A DNA stretch of 14,689 bases from an uncultured Megasphaera sp. (lineage in GTDB: Bacteria > Bacillota > Negativicutes > Veillonellales > Megasphaeraceae), in NCBI GenBank assembly GCA_900548635.1, contig URLP01000034.1:1-14689 (forward strand), read 5' to 3'. The position numbers and the translations under genes are program-made. Below are positions 1 through 6,279 of this stretch, in pieces (the first letter of the stretch is position 1; the number at the start of each line of letters is the position of its first letter). Under the pieces are notes generated by a model, which saw only the letters and a program-made list of their open reading frames with translations, had not been told where the DNA came from and searched no databases.

Positions 1-1069
1 CCTGCCGGTCCTCATCGGCCTGCGGGCACTGCAGGGCATCGCCCTGGCCGGCGTCTATGTCTCCTATATGCCCCTGCTACTGGCGACGACGGATGAAGAC
101 CATCAGGGGCACATCCTCGGCAAGGCCGTCGCCCTGACCTACCTCGGTCTCTCTCTAGGGCCGGTCATCGGCGGGGCTCTGACGCAGTTCGTCGGCTGGC
201 GCTGTATCTTCCTCTTTTCGGCAATTGCCATCTTCATTTCCTACAATCTAATCCGCCCTATCAAAGAAGAATGGTATGCCAACGGCGCGCCTTTCGTCAA
301 TCTCGTCAGTTCCGCTCTCTGCATCAGCGGCATCATCCTGGCCCTCTACGGGCTCTCGTCCTTCGATGACTACGGCACCTTCTTTTTCGCCGGCCTGGTG
401 ATTCTCGGGATTTTCATCATCCACGAAGGGAAATCCTTCCATCCCCTCCTGCCGCTCTATCTCTTCCGCAACCTGACCTTCTCCATGTCCAATCTGGCCG
501 CCCTCATCCAGTACAGCTCGACCTACGCCGTCTCTTTCCTGCTCTCCCTCTACTTCCAGCTCATCCTCGGTCTTTCGCCGGCCCTCTCAGGAGCGATTCT
601 CCTCGTCCAGCCGATCATCATGGCCTTCTTGTCACCAAAGGCCGGAGACTTATCGGATAAATACGGCCCCCGCGGCATCGCCTCTCTGGGCTTGCTTTTG
701 ACAGCGATGGGCCTGACGGCCTTCGCCCTCTTCCCACACGTCCCCATCGGCGGCGCAGCGGTCTTCCTCATTTTCATCGGACTCGGCGCAGCCCTCTTTG
801 GTGCGCCCAACAACAGCGCCATCATGGGCTCTGTCAAGAAGATGCATCACGGCATCGCCTCGAGCATCCTGGCCCTCTCGCGCAACCTCGGCCAGGCCCT
901 GAGCATGGCCGTCGTCACCTTCATCATGACGACGGAGACGGCCAAGTACGCGTCCTACGCGGAAGGCGTCGTCGCGGCCCTGCATCTTTCCTTCATCATC
1001 CTGGCAGTTCTCTGCTTCCTTGCCGTCGCGGCGTCGCTCGCGCGCGGCAGGAATCATGAAAAAGTATAA
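1..1069 (+). CDS. DHA2-type MFS multidrug exporter, 3' part (5' end outside window)
   Basis: This is an integral membrane proton-driven exporter of the major facilitator superfamily, most like the 14-helix DHA2 (EmrB/QacA) group. The reading frame is open from base 2, before the first ATG at 68, and begins with LRALQGIALAG, which matches the conserved R-x-LQG-x-G/A segment of DHA2 transporters. It continues into LGLSLGPVIGG, the motif C (antiporter) signature of exporters. A loop with DKYGPRG resembles the second MFS motif A-like loop. About 355 residues are visible, with many long hydrophobic segments and a short basic tail (ARGRNHEKV). The N-terminal helices are therefore missing only because the window starts inside the gene. 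The next gene follows after 18 bp and may be cotranscribed. The family call is firm. The substrate cannot be told from sequence. Confidence 0.88.
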   Translation, partial: LPVLIGLRALQGIALAGVYVSYMPLLLATTDEDHQGHILGKAVALTYLGLSLGPVIGGALTQFVGWRCIFLFSAIAIFISYNLIRPIKEEWYANGAPFVNLVSSALCISGIILALYGLSSFDDYGTFFFAGLVILGIFIIHEGKSFHPLLPLYLFRNLTFSMSNLAALIQYSSTYAVSFLLSLYFQLILGLSPALSGAILLVQPIIMAFLSPKAGDLSDKYGPRGIASLGLLLTAMGLTAFALFPHVPIGGAAVFLIFIGLGAALFGAPNNSAIMGSVKKMHHGIASSILALSRNLGQALSMAVVTFIMTTETAKYASYAEGVVAALHLSFIILAVLCFLAVAASLARGRNHEKV

Positions 1070-1087
1070 ATTTAGGAGGCAACCCTC

Positions 1088-1516
1088 ATGAAAAAACAAC
1101 TCATCGCTGCCGTTACGGTGGCTTCGCTCCTCGGTTTTGCCGGCGGCACAGCCGTCCAGGCCTTTAACCTCGGCTCAATCCTGAAAGTCGGCGGCATTTC
1201 CGTTCTCGTCTCGAAATACGGCGATTCCATCAACAGCTTCCTCAACAAGCTGCTCATGAAGAACGGTGTCGGCATGGACTACGCAACGAAAGTCGTGCCG
1301 ATCATCAGCGTCGGCACAGGGAAATATATCGGTGCCGTCCAGGTCGTCGGCCCGACGGCGCAGGTCGAAAAAGTCAAGGCCGTAGCCCAGCTGGAAGGTG
1401 AATTCAACCACATTGCCCGGGCTAACGCGCTCATCCCGATGGCCACGACGGACGTCAGCAATCTGAACCGCGTCCAGGGTGTCGGCGTCTCGGCGACGAT
1501 TGACTTCAAGTTCTAA
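1088..1516 (+). CDS. Small secreted protein of unknown function
   Basis: A 142-residue protein that I do not recognise. It starts with a clean Sec signal peptide: MKKQ, a hydrophobic core (LIAAVTVASLLGFAGGTA) and a likely signal peptidase I site after VQA, near residue 25. The mature part is about 117 residues. It holds a Gly/Val-rich stretch (ILKVGGISVLVSKYG), a central GTGKYIGAVQVVGP segment and a C-terminal VSATIDFKF strand. The mix of short amphipathic strands suggests a small beta-rich exported domain. It has no lipobox and no cysteine in the mature part. The start is well supported by AGGAGG at 1074-1079, 8 bases before the ATG. The upstream exporter gene ends 18 bp earlier, so the two may share an mRNA. 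No terminator with a good T-run follows; the next promoter lies just downstream. Confidence 0.78.
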   Translation: MKKQLIAAVTVASLLGFAGGTAVQAFNLGSILKVGGISVLVSKYGDSINSFLNKLLMKNGVGMDYATKVVPIISVGTGKYIGAVQVVGPTAQVEKVKAVAQLEGEFNHIARANALIPMATTDVSNLNRVQGVGVSATIDFKF

Positions 1517-1521
1517 GGCTC

Positions 1522-1550
1522 TTTTCAGACGCATTTTTGCGTGGTAAAAT
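1522..1550 (+). promoter_or_regulatory. Promoter for the FAD oxidase gene
   Basis: A -35 box TTTTCA (1522-1527), a 17-bp spacer and a -10 box TAAAAT (1545-1550) with an extended TGG at 1542-1544. Transcription would start near 1557. Two in-frame ATG codons (1537 and 1549) would lie upstream of the transcript, which supports the TTG start at 1591. A small ACGCA/TGCGT hairpin falls inside the spacer, but it has no T-run of its own. Confidence 0.6.
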
Positions 1551-1590
1551 GGAAACACTTAAGTTATATTTGCGGAAAGGGGTCTTTCCT

Positions 1591-2991
1591 TTGAAAACCT
1601 ATCAGCCTATTACGCCTGAAATCATCGAAAAATTAAAAGCCATTACCGGCCCGACGTACGTCAAGACCGATAAAGACATGCTTTTGCAGTACCAGACAGA
1701 CTATGAAACGAACCCGGCCATGTTCCATATGCCGGAAGCCGCCGTTTCGCCGGCCAATGCCGAAGAAATCTCGGCCATCGTGAAATTAGCCAATGAATAC
1801 GACTTCCCCATCACCGTCCGCAGCGGCGGTACGAGCCTCGCTGACGGTGCCATCCCGGTCTGCGGCGGCCTCGTTCTCTGCATGGACCGCCTCAATAAAA
1901 TCCTTGAACTGAATGAAGAAGGCATGTACATGACCGTCGAAGCCGGCGTCCGCACAGTTGATCTGCAGAACGCCGCCAAGAAAGTCGGCCTCATGTATGC
2001 CGGCGACCCGTCCAGCGCCGAAAGCTGCCTCATCGGCGGCAACCTGGCTACCAATGCCGGCGGCCTGCGCGCCGTCCGCTACGGCGTCACGCGCGACCAG
2101 GTCTACTGCCTGGAAGTCGTCACGCCGACAGGTGACATCGTCGAATGCGGCCGTATTCTCAAAAAATGCTCGACCGGCTATGATCTGGAACAGTTGATGA
2201 TCGGCAGCGAAGGGACGCTGGGCATCATCACGAAAGTCACAGTCAAGCTGATTCCCCTGCCGCCGTACCGTTTCGACGTCCTGGCTATCTACACAGATCC
2301 GCGCCAGGCCCTGCACATGGTGCCGAAACTGATGAAAGCCGGCATCGACCCGACGAGCGTCGAATACATGGACAACTCCTACGTCCGCGGCTGTGCCGAT
2401 TACTGCCACTATAAGGACATGCCTCATTATGAAGACGGCATTTACGTCATCATTACGGTCGAAACGTTCCACGAAGACGAACTGGACACCAAGATGGACA
2501 GTGTCTGCACGATCTGTGAAGAATCGGGCGCTGCGGAAGTCCTCGAAGCGGACGACCGCGTCTGGAACATGCGCCGCAACTGCCAGACCTCTGTCGAACT
2601 CCAGAGCAAGGTCTTCCTCACGGACGACGTCGTCGTACCGGTCCACAAAATCGCCGGCACCATTGAAAAAATCATGGATATCGGCAAGAATTATCCCTTT
2701 GAAGTCAAAATCAACGCCCACATCGGCGACGGCAACCTGCACATCGTCCTCTGCAAGATGGACATGAGCGACGAAGAATGGGAAAAGAACGTCGAAGAAT
2801 TCCATCAGCAGGTCTACGCCTATGCCTACAGCGTCGGCGGCCGCCTGGCCGGCGAACACGGCATCGGTGCCAAGAAGCTGAAATACATGGAACAGTTCAC
2901 CCCGAAAGGCGAACTGAAAATCATGAAAACCATTAAACGGGCCATGGACCCGAAAGACATCCTCAATCCTGGAAAAGTGATTGACGCGTAA
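1591..2991 (+). CDS. FAD-binding oxidase, GlcD/D-lactate dehydrogenase family
   Basis: A flavoprotein of the FAD_binding_4 plus FAD-oxidase_C (VAO) family. These enzymes oxidise 2-hydroxy acids such as D-lactate or glycolate to the keto acid and pass electrons to an electron-transfer flavoprotein or another acceptor. The FAD motif RSGGTSLADGAIP lies near residues 77-89, followed by a SAESCLIGGNLATNAGG segment and SEGTLGIIT. The C-terminal domain carries the metal-site motif HIGDGNLH (residues 377-384), then GEHGIG (from 421) and DPKDILNPGKV. The chosen start is TTG at 1591, with GGAAAGGGG at 1574-1582 placed 8 bases upstream. This gives 466 residues, normal for the family. A longer frame back to 1537 would precede the promoter. 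No etfAB or glcE/F gene adjoins it. In a lactate-fermenting Negativicutes, D-lactate is an attractive substrate, but glycolate or another 2-hydroxy acid is equally compatible. Confidence 0.9.
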   Translation: MKTYQPITPEIIEKLKAITGPTYVKTDKDMLLQYQTDYETNPAMFHMPEAAVSPANAEEISAIVKLANEYDFPITVRSGGTSLADGAIPVCGGLVLCMDRLNKILELNEEGMYMTVEAGVRTVDLQNAAKKVGLMYAGDPSSAESCLIGGNLATNAGGLRAVRYGVTRDQVYCLEVVTPTGDIVECGRILKKCSTGYDLEQLMIGSEGTLGIITKVTVKLIPLPPYRFDVLAIYTDPRQALHMVPKLMKAGIDPTSVEYMDNSYVRGCADYCHYKDMPHYEDGIYVIITVETFHEDELDTKMDSVCTICEESGAAEVLEADDRVWNMRRNCQTSVELQSKVFLTDDVVVPVHKIAGTIEKIMDIGKNYPFEVKINAHIGDGNLHIVLCKMDMSDEEWEKNVEEFHQQVYAYAYSVGGRLAGEHGIGAKKLKYMEQFTPKGELKIMKTIKRAMDPKDILNPGKVIDA

Positions 2992-2992
2992 G

Positions 2993-3023
2993 AAAAAAGC
3001 CTGCCCCTGCGGCAGGCTTTTTT
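2993..3023. terminator. Bidirectional intrinsic terminator
   Basis: A perfect stem: A6-GCCTGCC (2993-3005), loop CCTGC (3006-3010), GGCAGGC-T6 (3011-3023). It has an A-tract on one side and a T-tract on the other, so it can end transcription from both strands. It lies 1 bp after the oxidase stop codon. Its T-tract includes bases of the stop codon (3022-3024) of the convergent MFS gene. Confidence 0.93.
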
Positions 3024-4161
3024 AGTTCCCCAACAGCCTCATCGCCATGAAGTACATGACGATTAACAGCCCTGTCACGAGTGCGAAGGAGGCATAGAGG
3101 CTGACGGCGCGGCCTATGAAGCCAAGGACGGCCGGCGCTAAGAGGATGCCGACGTAGCCAATGGTGCTGACGGCGGAGACGGCGTCGGCGACGGGCATGG
3201 CTTTCTGCGTGCCCAAGAGGGAGTAGAAGACGGGGACCGTGTTGGCGCAACCCAAACCGATGAGGACGTACGAGACAAAGAGGAAGGGGCCGTCAGGAAT
3301 GAAGAGGAGGCCCAGGAAGCCGACCAGGCCGATGGGCAGAGAAAATCCCAGAAGGCGCCGCGAGCCGAGGTGCATGGCCATGGAGTCGCCGCCGAGGCGG
3401 GCCAGGAAGGCCGTCGCTGTAAACAACGTCAGGCCGAGACCGGATTTAGAAATGTCGATGCCCTTTTCTGTGGTCATGAAGACGCCGCTCCAGTCATTGA
3501 TGGAGCCTTCGACGAGGAAGGAAATCGTGCAGACCAGGCCGATGAGGATGATGATGCCCTTAGGCCGTACAAGATGGGTACTGCCCTGCTGTTTCTGGCG
3601 TTCACTCTGCAGGTGTGGTGCAAAGAAAAGAGTCAGGACCGCAATCAGCAGGGTCCCGCCAAAGGCGACGCCCTGCCATGGCAGGCCTACGTGCAGACAG
3701 GCGGCAAAGAAGGCGGCGCCGGCGAAATTTCCCAGAGACCACATGGCCTGCATGCCGGACATCAGACGTTTACGCACTTTACGTTCAATGTAAATGCCGT
3801 TTATATTGACGACAACGTCGAGGAGGCCCAGGGACGAACCGAGGCAGGCAGCCGCAGCGACGGCCAGGGCATAGGACGGCACATAGCAGAGGGCATTGAG
3901 GAAGACAACGATGGCCAGGCCGCCCAGGGTCAGGGAACGGCGGCAGCCGAGGCGGGCGGCAATGGTGCCGGCAAAGAACATCATCAGCAGGGCGCCGAAG
4001 CCGACGGCCAGAAGCAGGAAGCCGAGCAGGTCATCCGGAATGGAAAGCTGACGCGTCAAAAAAGGAATAAGCGAAGCCCAGGCTGTAAAGCCGAAGCCGC
4101 CGAGAAAGTAGAACGTCTTGGCACTGTAAATCTGCCAAAGGACCGCGCGTTTACTGAGCAT
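3022..4161 (-). CDS. MFS transporter, YbjJ/FucP-like
   Basis: A 379-residue integral membrane protein of the major facilitator superfamily with the usual 12 hydrophobic segments. Near the middle of the N-terminal half it has SLGLLDVVVNINGIYIE followed by RKRLMSGMQAMWSLGNFAGA. This matches the D-V-x-x-N ... E ... R-x-x-M-S ... S-x-G pattern of the YbjJ/FucP branch. The loop AARLGCRRS is motif A-like. The ATG at 4161 has AGGGGGTG about 8 bases upstream. The gene is transcribed alone: a promoter lies about 100 bases upstream, the intervening leader holds a repeat and hairpin element, and a shared terminator closes the 3' end. YbjJ-like proteins have no firmly established substrate, and sugars or small metabolites are both possible. 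Confidence 0.86.
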   Translation of the reverse strand: MLSKRAVLWQIYSAKTFYFLGGFGFTAWASLIPFLTRQLSIPDDLLGFLLLAVGFGALLMMFFAGTIAARLGCRRSLTLGGLAIVVFLNALCYVPSYALAVAAAACLGSSLGLLDVVVNINGIYIERKVRKRLMSGMQAMWSLGNFAGAAFFAACLHVGLPWQGVAFGGTLLIAVLTLFFAPHLQSERQKQQGSTHLVRPKGIIILIGLVCTISFLVEGSINDWSGVFMTTEKGIDISKSGLGLTLFTATAFLARLGGDSMAMHLGSRRLLGFSLPIGLVGFLGLLFIPDGPFLFVSYVLIGLGCANTVPVFYSLLGTQKAMPVADAVSAVSTIGYVGILLAPAVLGFIGRAVSLYASFALVTGLLIVMYFMAMRLLGN

Positions 4162-4182
4162 ATTGTTTCACCCCCTAATAAT

Positions 4183-4210
4183 AGTTTACAGTTTATAGTT
4201 TCCAGTTTGC
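4183..4210 (+). repeat. Heptad array, four AGTTTNY units
   Basis: Four contiguous 7-bp units AGTTTNY, where NY is AC, AT, CC and GC in order. A decayed fifth unit (AGTGTAG, 4211-4217) runs into the hairpin at 4218. The array lies inside the predicted 5' leader of the minus-strand MFS gene. The same unit recurs, inverted, at 7880-7907. Confidence 0.85.
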
Positions 4211-4212
4211 AG

Positions 4213-4239
4213 TGTAGGGGCCCGCACGTGGCGGGCCCG
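4213..4239 (+). repeat. TGTAGGGG hairpin repeat, copy 1
   Basis: TGTAGGGG followed by an 8-bp stem GGGCCCGC (4218-4225), a 5-base loop ACGTG and GCGGGCCC (4231-4238). No T-run follows on either strand, so it is not a standard terminator. Copy 2 at 5416-5442 has the same layout with a paired base change in the stem. Confidence 0.85.
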
Positions 4240-4265
4240 TTTATGCGTCGACAATCAGTAAACAC

Positions 4266-4294
4266 ATTTTACCATATCCCCATAAAAGTCTCAA
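4266..4294 (-). promoter_or_regulatory. Promoter of the YbjJ-like MFS gene
   Basis: Read on the minus strand: -35 TTGAGA (4294-4289), a 17-bp spacer and -10 TAAAAT (4271-4266) with an extended TGG (4274-4272). Transcription would start near 4259, giving a leader of about 97 bases that contains the hairpin repeat and the heptad array. Confidence 0.7.
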
Positions 4295-4326
4295 ACGTTT
4301 AACTAAAATCTGACTGTAAAAAATGC

Positions 4327-4356
4327 TTGACAGATACATTCCATGGGTGCTATCAT
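4327..4356 (+). promoter_or_regulatory. Promoter of the SAM riboswitch-metQ unit
   Basis: A consensus -35 TTGACA (4327-4332), an 18-bp spacer and -10 TATCAT (4351-4356). Transcription would start near 4363, about 20 bases before the riboswitch aptamer. It is divergent from the MFS promoter at 4266-4294, with about 32 bp between the two -35 boxes. Confidence 0.75.
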
Positions 4357-4380
4357 GTACACCAACAAGATTACATTGTC

Positions 4381-4476
4381 TTTCATCAAGAGCAGTCGAG
4401 GGAATGGCCCGATGACACTGCGGCAACCCCCAAATGGGATAGGTGCCAAGTCCAACGGTAATACCGGCAGATGAAC
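4381..4476 (+). ncRNA. SAM-I (S-box) riboswitch aptamer
   Basis: The conserved S-box core is plain: TCATCAAGAGCAGTCGAGGG, then ATGGCCCGATGA, GCGGCAACC, GGTGCCAAGTCC and a closing GATGAA. Helix P1 forms between TTCATC (4382-4387) and GATGAA (4470-4475). The switch binds S-adenosylmethionine and normally turns off downstream methionine genes when SAM is plentiful. Here it sits between a sigma70-type promoter and metQ. Bases 4468-4474 (CAGATGA), which overlap the 3' side of P1, can instead pair perfectly over 7 bp with TCATCTG (4495-4501) in the terminator, forming the antiterminator. Confidence 0.97.
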
Positions 4477-4487
4477 GAAGCGAACTC

Positions 4488-4520
4488 AAAGCCGTCATCT
4501 GTATGACGGCTTTTCTTTTT
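4488..4520 (+). terminator. Riboswitch-controlled intrinsic terminator
   Basis: Stem GCCGTCAT (4491-4498), loop CTGT, ATGACGGC (4503-4510), followed by TTTTCTTTTT (4511-4520), with flanking A's at 4488-4490 extending the stem. It forms when SAM stabilises helix P1. When SAM is low, the left arm and loop are held by the antiterminator (4468-4474 with 4495-4501). Confidence 0.94.
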
Positions 4521-4555
4521 GACCGGCAACTTTACTTTAGAAAGGAAATGATTCC

Positions 4556-5380
4556 ATGAACGCAACAGTTAAAAAACTCTTTGCTGCAGCCCTCATCGCC
4601 ACGACCTGCCTCTTCGCCGCCGGCTGCGGTTCGTCTTCCAATTCCGGTGCTTCCGGTGATAAAAAAGAAATCAAGATGGGCGTTACTGCCGGTCCGCACG
4701 CAGAAGTCATGGAAGAAGTCGCCAAAGAAGCAGCGAAACAGGGTATCACCATCAAAGTCGTCGAATTCAACGACTATGTCCAGCCGAACAAGGCCCTGGC
4801 CGAAGGCGACCTCGATATGAACTCCATGCAGCACCAGCCGTACATGGACAACGTCGTCAAGAAACAGGGCTTGAAAATCACGTCCATCGGCAAGACCATC
4901 ATCCTGCCCATGGCTGTTTACTCGCACAAATATAAAGACATCAAAGATGTCGCCGACGGTGCCAAAGTCACGATTCCGAACGACCCGACCAACGGTGCCC
5001 GCGCTCTCCTCCTGCTCCAGCAGGCAGGCCTGATTAAATTGAAGAACGGCAACTCCGTCGACGCTTCCGTCACGGACATCACGGAAAATCCGAAGAATCT
5101 CCAGTTCGTCGAACTCGACGCCGCTCAGATTCCCCGCTCCCTCGACGACACGGACTTGGCCTGCGTCAATACGAACTACGCTATCCCGGCCGGCCTAAAC
5201 CCGCAGAAAGATTCGCTCCTCGTCGAATCGAAGGATTCGCCGTATGCCAACGTCATGGCTGTCCGCCAGGGTGACGAAAACAACGAAACGTACAAGAAAG
5301 TCTTGGAAATCTACCAGTCTGAACCGGTTAAGAAATTCATCGAAGAACACTTCCAGGGCACCGTCCTGCCGGCATTCTAA
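4556..5380 (+). CDS. metQ: Methionine ABC transporter substrate-binding lipoprotein MetQ
   Basis: The lipid-anchored binding protein of a methionine importer (NlpA/MetQ family), 274 residues. The N-terminus is a lipoprotein signal with a lipobox ending AAGC, lipidated Cys at residue 24, followed by a Ser/Gly linker. The mature part starts IKMGVTAGPHAEVMEEVAKEA, then VVEFNDYVQPNKALAEGDLDMNSMQHQPYMD, VTIPNDPTNGARALLLLQ and a NTNYAIPAGL segment, all typical of MetQ. The ATG at 4556 follows AGAAAGGAAAT at 4539-4549. Expression is under the SAM-I riboswitch just upstream, which agrees with a methionine role. The usual partners, ATPase metN and permease metI, are not adjacent: the gene stands alone and is followed by a repeat-rich spacer. 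It must pair with an importer encoded elsewhere. Confidence 0.95.
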   Translation: MNATVKKLFAAALIATTCLFAAGCGSSSNSGASGDKKEIKMGVTAGPHAEVMEEVAKEAAKQGITIKVVEFNDYVQPNKALAEGDLDMNSMQHQPYMDNVVKKQGLKITSIGKTIILPMAVYSHKYKDIKDVADGAKVTIPNDPTNGARALLLLQQAGLIKLKNGNSVDASVTDITENPKNLQFVELDAAQIPRSLDDTDLACVNTNYAIPAGLNPQKDSLLVESKDSPYANVMAVRQGDENNETYKKVLEIYQSEPVKKFIEEHFQGTVLPAF

Positions 5381-5384
5381 AGAT

Positions 5385-5415
5385 CGTTTGTCGTGGGGCG
5401 TTCATCGTTTGCCGT
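5385..5415 (+). repeat. Heptad array, CGT-led variant, forward arm
   Basis: 7-bp periodic units each beginning CGT: CGTTTGT (5385), CGTGGGG (5392), CGTTCAT (5399) and CGTTTGC (5406), then a partial CGT (5413). It leads directly into the TGTAGGGG hairpin at 5416, the same order as the AGTTTNY array and hairpin near 4183-4239. Confidence 0.7.
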
Positions 5416-5442
5416 TGTAGGGGCTCGCACGTAGCGAGCCCG
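5416..5442 (+). repeat. TGTAGGGG hairpin repeat, copy 2
   Basis: TGTAGGGG followed by stem GGGCTCGC (5421-5428), loop ACGTA and GCGAGCCC (5434-5441). Compared with copy 1, one C:G stem pair has become T:A, with both sides changed. No T-run follows. Confidence 0.85.
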
Positions 5443-5487
5443 CGCGAATCCTGTGTATATCCCAATCGGCATCGATGATGATTTTCG

Positions 5488-5515
5488 CCAAACGAAACAC
5501 GGAAAACGAACCACG
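5488..5515 (-). repeat. Heptad array, CGT-led variant, inverted arm
   Basis: Four 7-bp units ending in ACG on the plus strand, which read CGTGGTT, CGTTTTC, CGTGTTT and CGTTTGG on the minus strand. They are inverted relative to the array at 5385-5415. Together the two arms enclose about 72 bases that contain the hairpin repeat. The last unit touches the left arm of the terminator that follows. Confidence 0.65.
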
Positions 5516-5550
5516 AAAAGGGCTCGCCGCATTATGCGGCGGCCCTTTTC
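5515..5550 (+). terminator. Intrinsic terminator before the exonuclease operon
   Basis: A long stem: GAAAAGGGC (5515-5523), one bulged T (5524), CGCCGCA (5525-5531), loop TTA, TGCGGCG (5535-5541) and GCCCTTTTC (5542-5550). With A's on one side and T's on the other it could act on both strands. On the plus strand it would end transcription coming from metQ. Confidence 0.82.
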
Positions 5551-5553
5551 TTA

Positions 5554-5562
5554 TGGTATAAT
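5554..5562 (+). promoter_or_regulatory. Extended -10 promoter for the exonuclease operon
   Basis: TGG followed by a perfect TATAAT (5557-5562). The -35 position, 17 bp upstream, falls inside the terminator stem and has no recognisable box, so the promoter would rely on its extended -10. The start would be near 5569, about 33 bases before the ATG at 5602. Confidence 0.6.
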
Positions 5563-5601
5563 AAGGGGTAATCACTGCAAAAAAAGAAAGGAGTGACTCT
5601 C

Positions 5602-6270
5602 ATGAAAGCCGTATTCGTCGATTTCGAGATGAATCCGATCGGCCGCGACCAGAAGGAAGCGCGCCGTATCTGTAAAGGGGAAATCATTGAAATTGGTGCC
5701 GTAAAAATAGACGAAAATGATAAAGAAATCTCGTCGTATAAGGAATATGTGCAGCCCGAATACACGACAGCCATGAACCAGACCTGTCAGGAACTGACGG
5801 GCATTACCATGGAAATGCTGGCCGGCAAGCCCCATTTCCGCCAGGCCTTCGACCATTTCCTGAGCTGGTGCAATGACGGCTGTGACGACGATTATGAAAT
5901 GTTTGCCTGGAGCGAGAACGACTGGCGCCAGCTGGACTGTGAACTGCGCCTCAAAGGCGTGGACGAACAGGACAGCCGCGTCCGCTGGATGCTCGACCAC
6001 TGGCAGAATTTCCAGCAGATCTACTGCAACCTCCTGGGACTGGACAACGTCATCGCCCTGGACAAGGCCGTCAGCGCCCTCGGGGAAACCTTCGACGGCC
6101 AGATGCACGACGCCCTCTGGGACGCCCGCAATACGTCCAAACTCTATATCCTTTCGAAAAAGAAAGAAGAATTCCGCGACATCATGCAGCCGATCATCGA
6201 CGCCACCAAACCGGCAGAACCGCTGACCTTCTCCCTGGCCGACGCCTTCCGCGCTGCCCGCAGCAAATAA
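5602..6270 (+). CDS. DEDDh-family 3'-5' exonuclease
   Basis: A 222-residue nuclease of the RNase T/DnaQ (DEDDh) superfamily, which removes nucleotides from 3' ends using two metal ions. All five signature residues can be placed: D7 and E9 in VFVDFEMN, D107 in WSENDW, and H169 and D174 in MHDALWDA. The segment IIEIGAVKID and LTGIT in Exo I also fit. The protein is one exonuclease domain with no added helicase or polymerase part. It resembles stand-alone KapD/ERI-1-like exonucleases, whose substrates (RNA or DNA) vary. An in-frame GTG at 5593 overlaps the AAAGGAG ribosome-binding site (5587-5593), so ATG 5602, 8 bases after that site, is the real start. The permease gene follows after 9 bp. Confidence 0.9.
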   Translation: MKAVFVDFEMNPIGRDQKEARRICKGEIIEIGAVKIDENDKEISSYKEYVQPEYTTAMNQTCQELTGITMEMLAGKPHFRQAFDHFLSWCNDGCDDDYEMFAWSENDWRQLDCELRLKGVDEQDSRVRWMLDHWQNFQQIYCNLLGLDNVIALDKAVSALGETFDGQMHDALWDARNTSKLYILSKKKEEFRDIMQPIIDATKPAEPLTFSLADAFRAARSK

Positions 6271-6279
6271 GGAGGACCT

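Noticed and set aside
1529..1545. ACGCA/TGCGT hairpin as a terminator after the secreted-protein gene
   Set aside because: The 5-bp stem is short, its Ts are in the loop rather than after it, and the site coincides with the promoter spacer of the next gene.
1786..2859. Long minus-strand open frame of 357 codons inside the FAD oxidase
   Set aside because: It is antisense to a gene with clear family motifs, has no ribosome-binding site and shows low-complexity Asp/Val/Ala composition, as expected from GC-rich codon bias.
3370..4302. Plus-strand open frame of 310 codons opposite the YbjJ-like MFS gene
   Set aside because: The translation is Gly/Gln/Glu-rich with no domain, and the other strand encodes a convincing 12-helix transporter with promoter, ribosome-binding site and terminator.
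4213..5442. TGTAGGGG hairpins as intrinsic terminators
   Set aside because: Neither copy has a T-run on either strand, and copy 1 lies upstream of the MFS start codon rather than after a gene.
4183..5515. Heptad arrays as a CRISPR array
   Set aside because: The units are 7 bp and contiguous with no spacers, and there are no cas genes.
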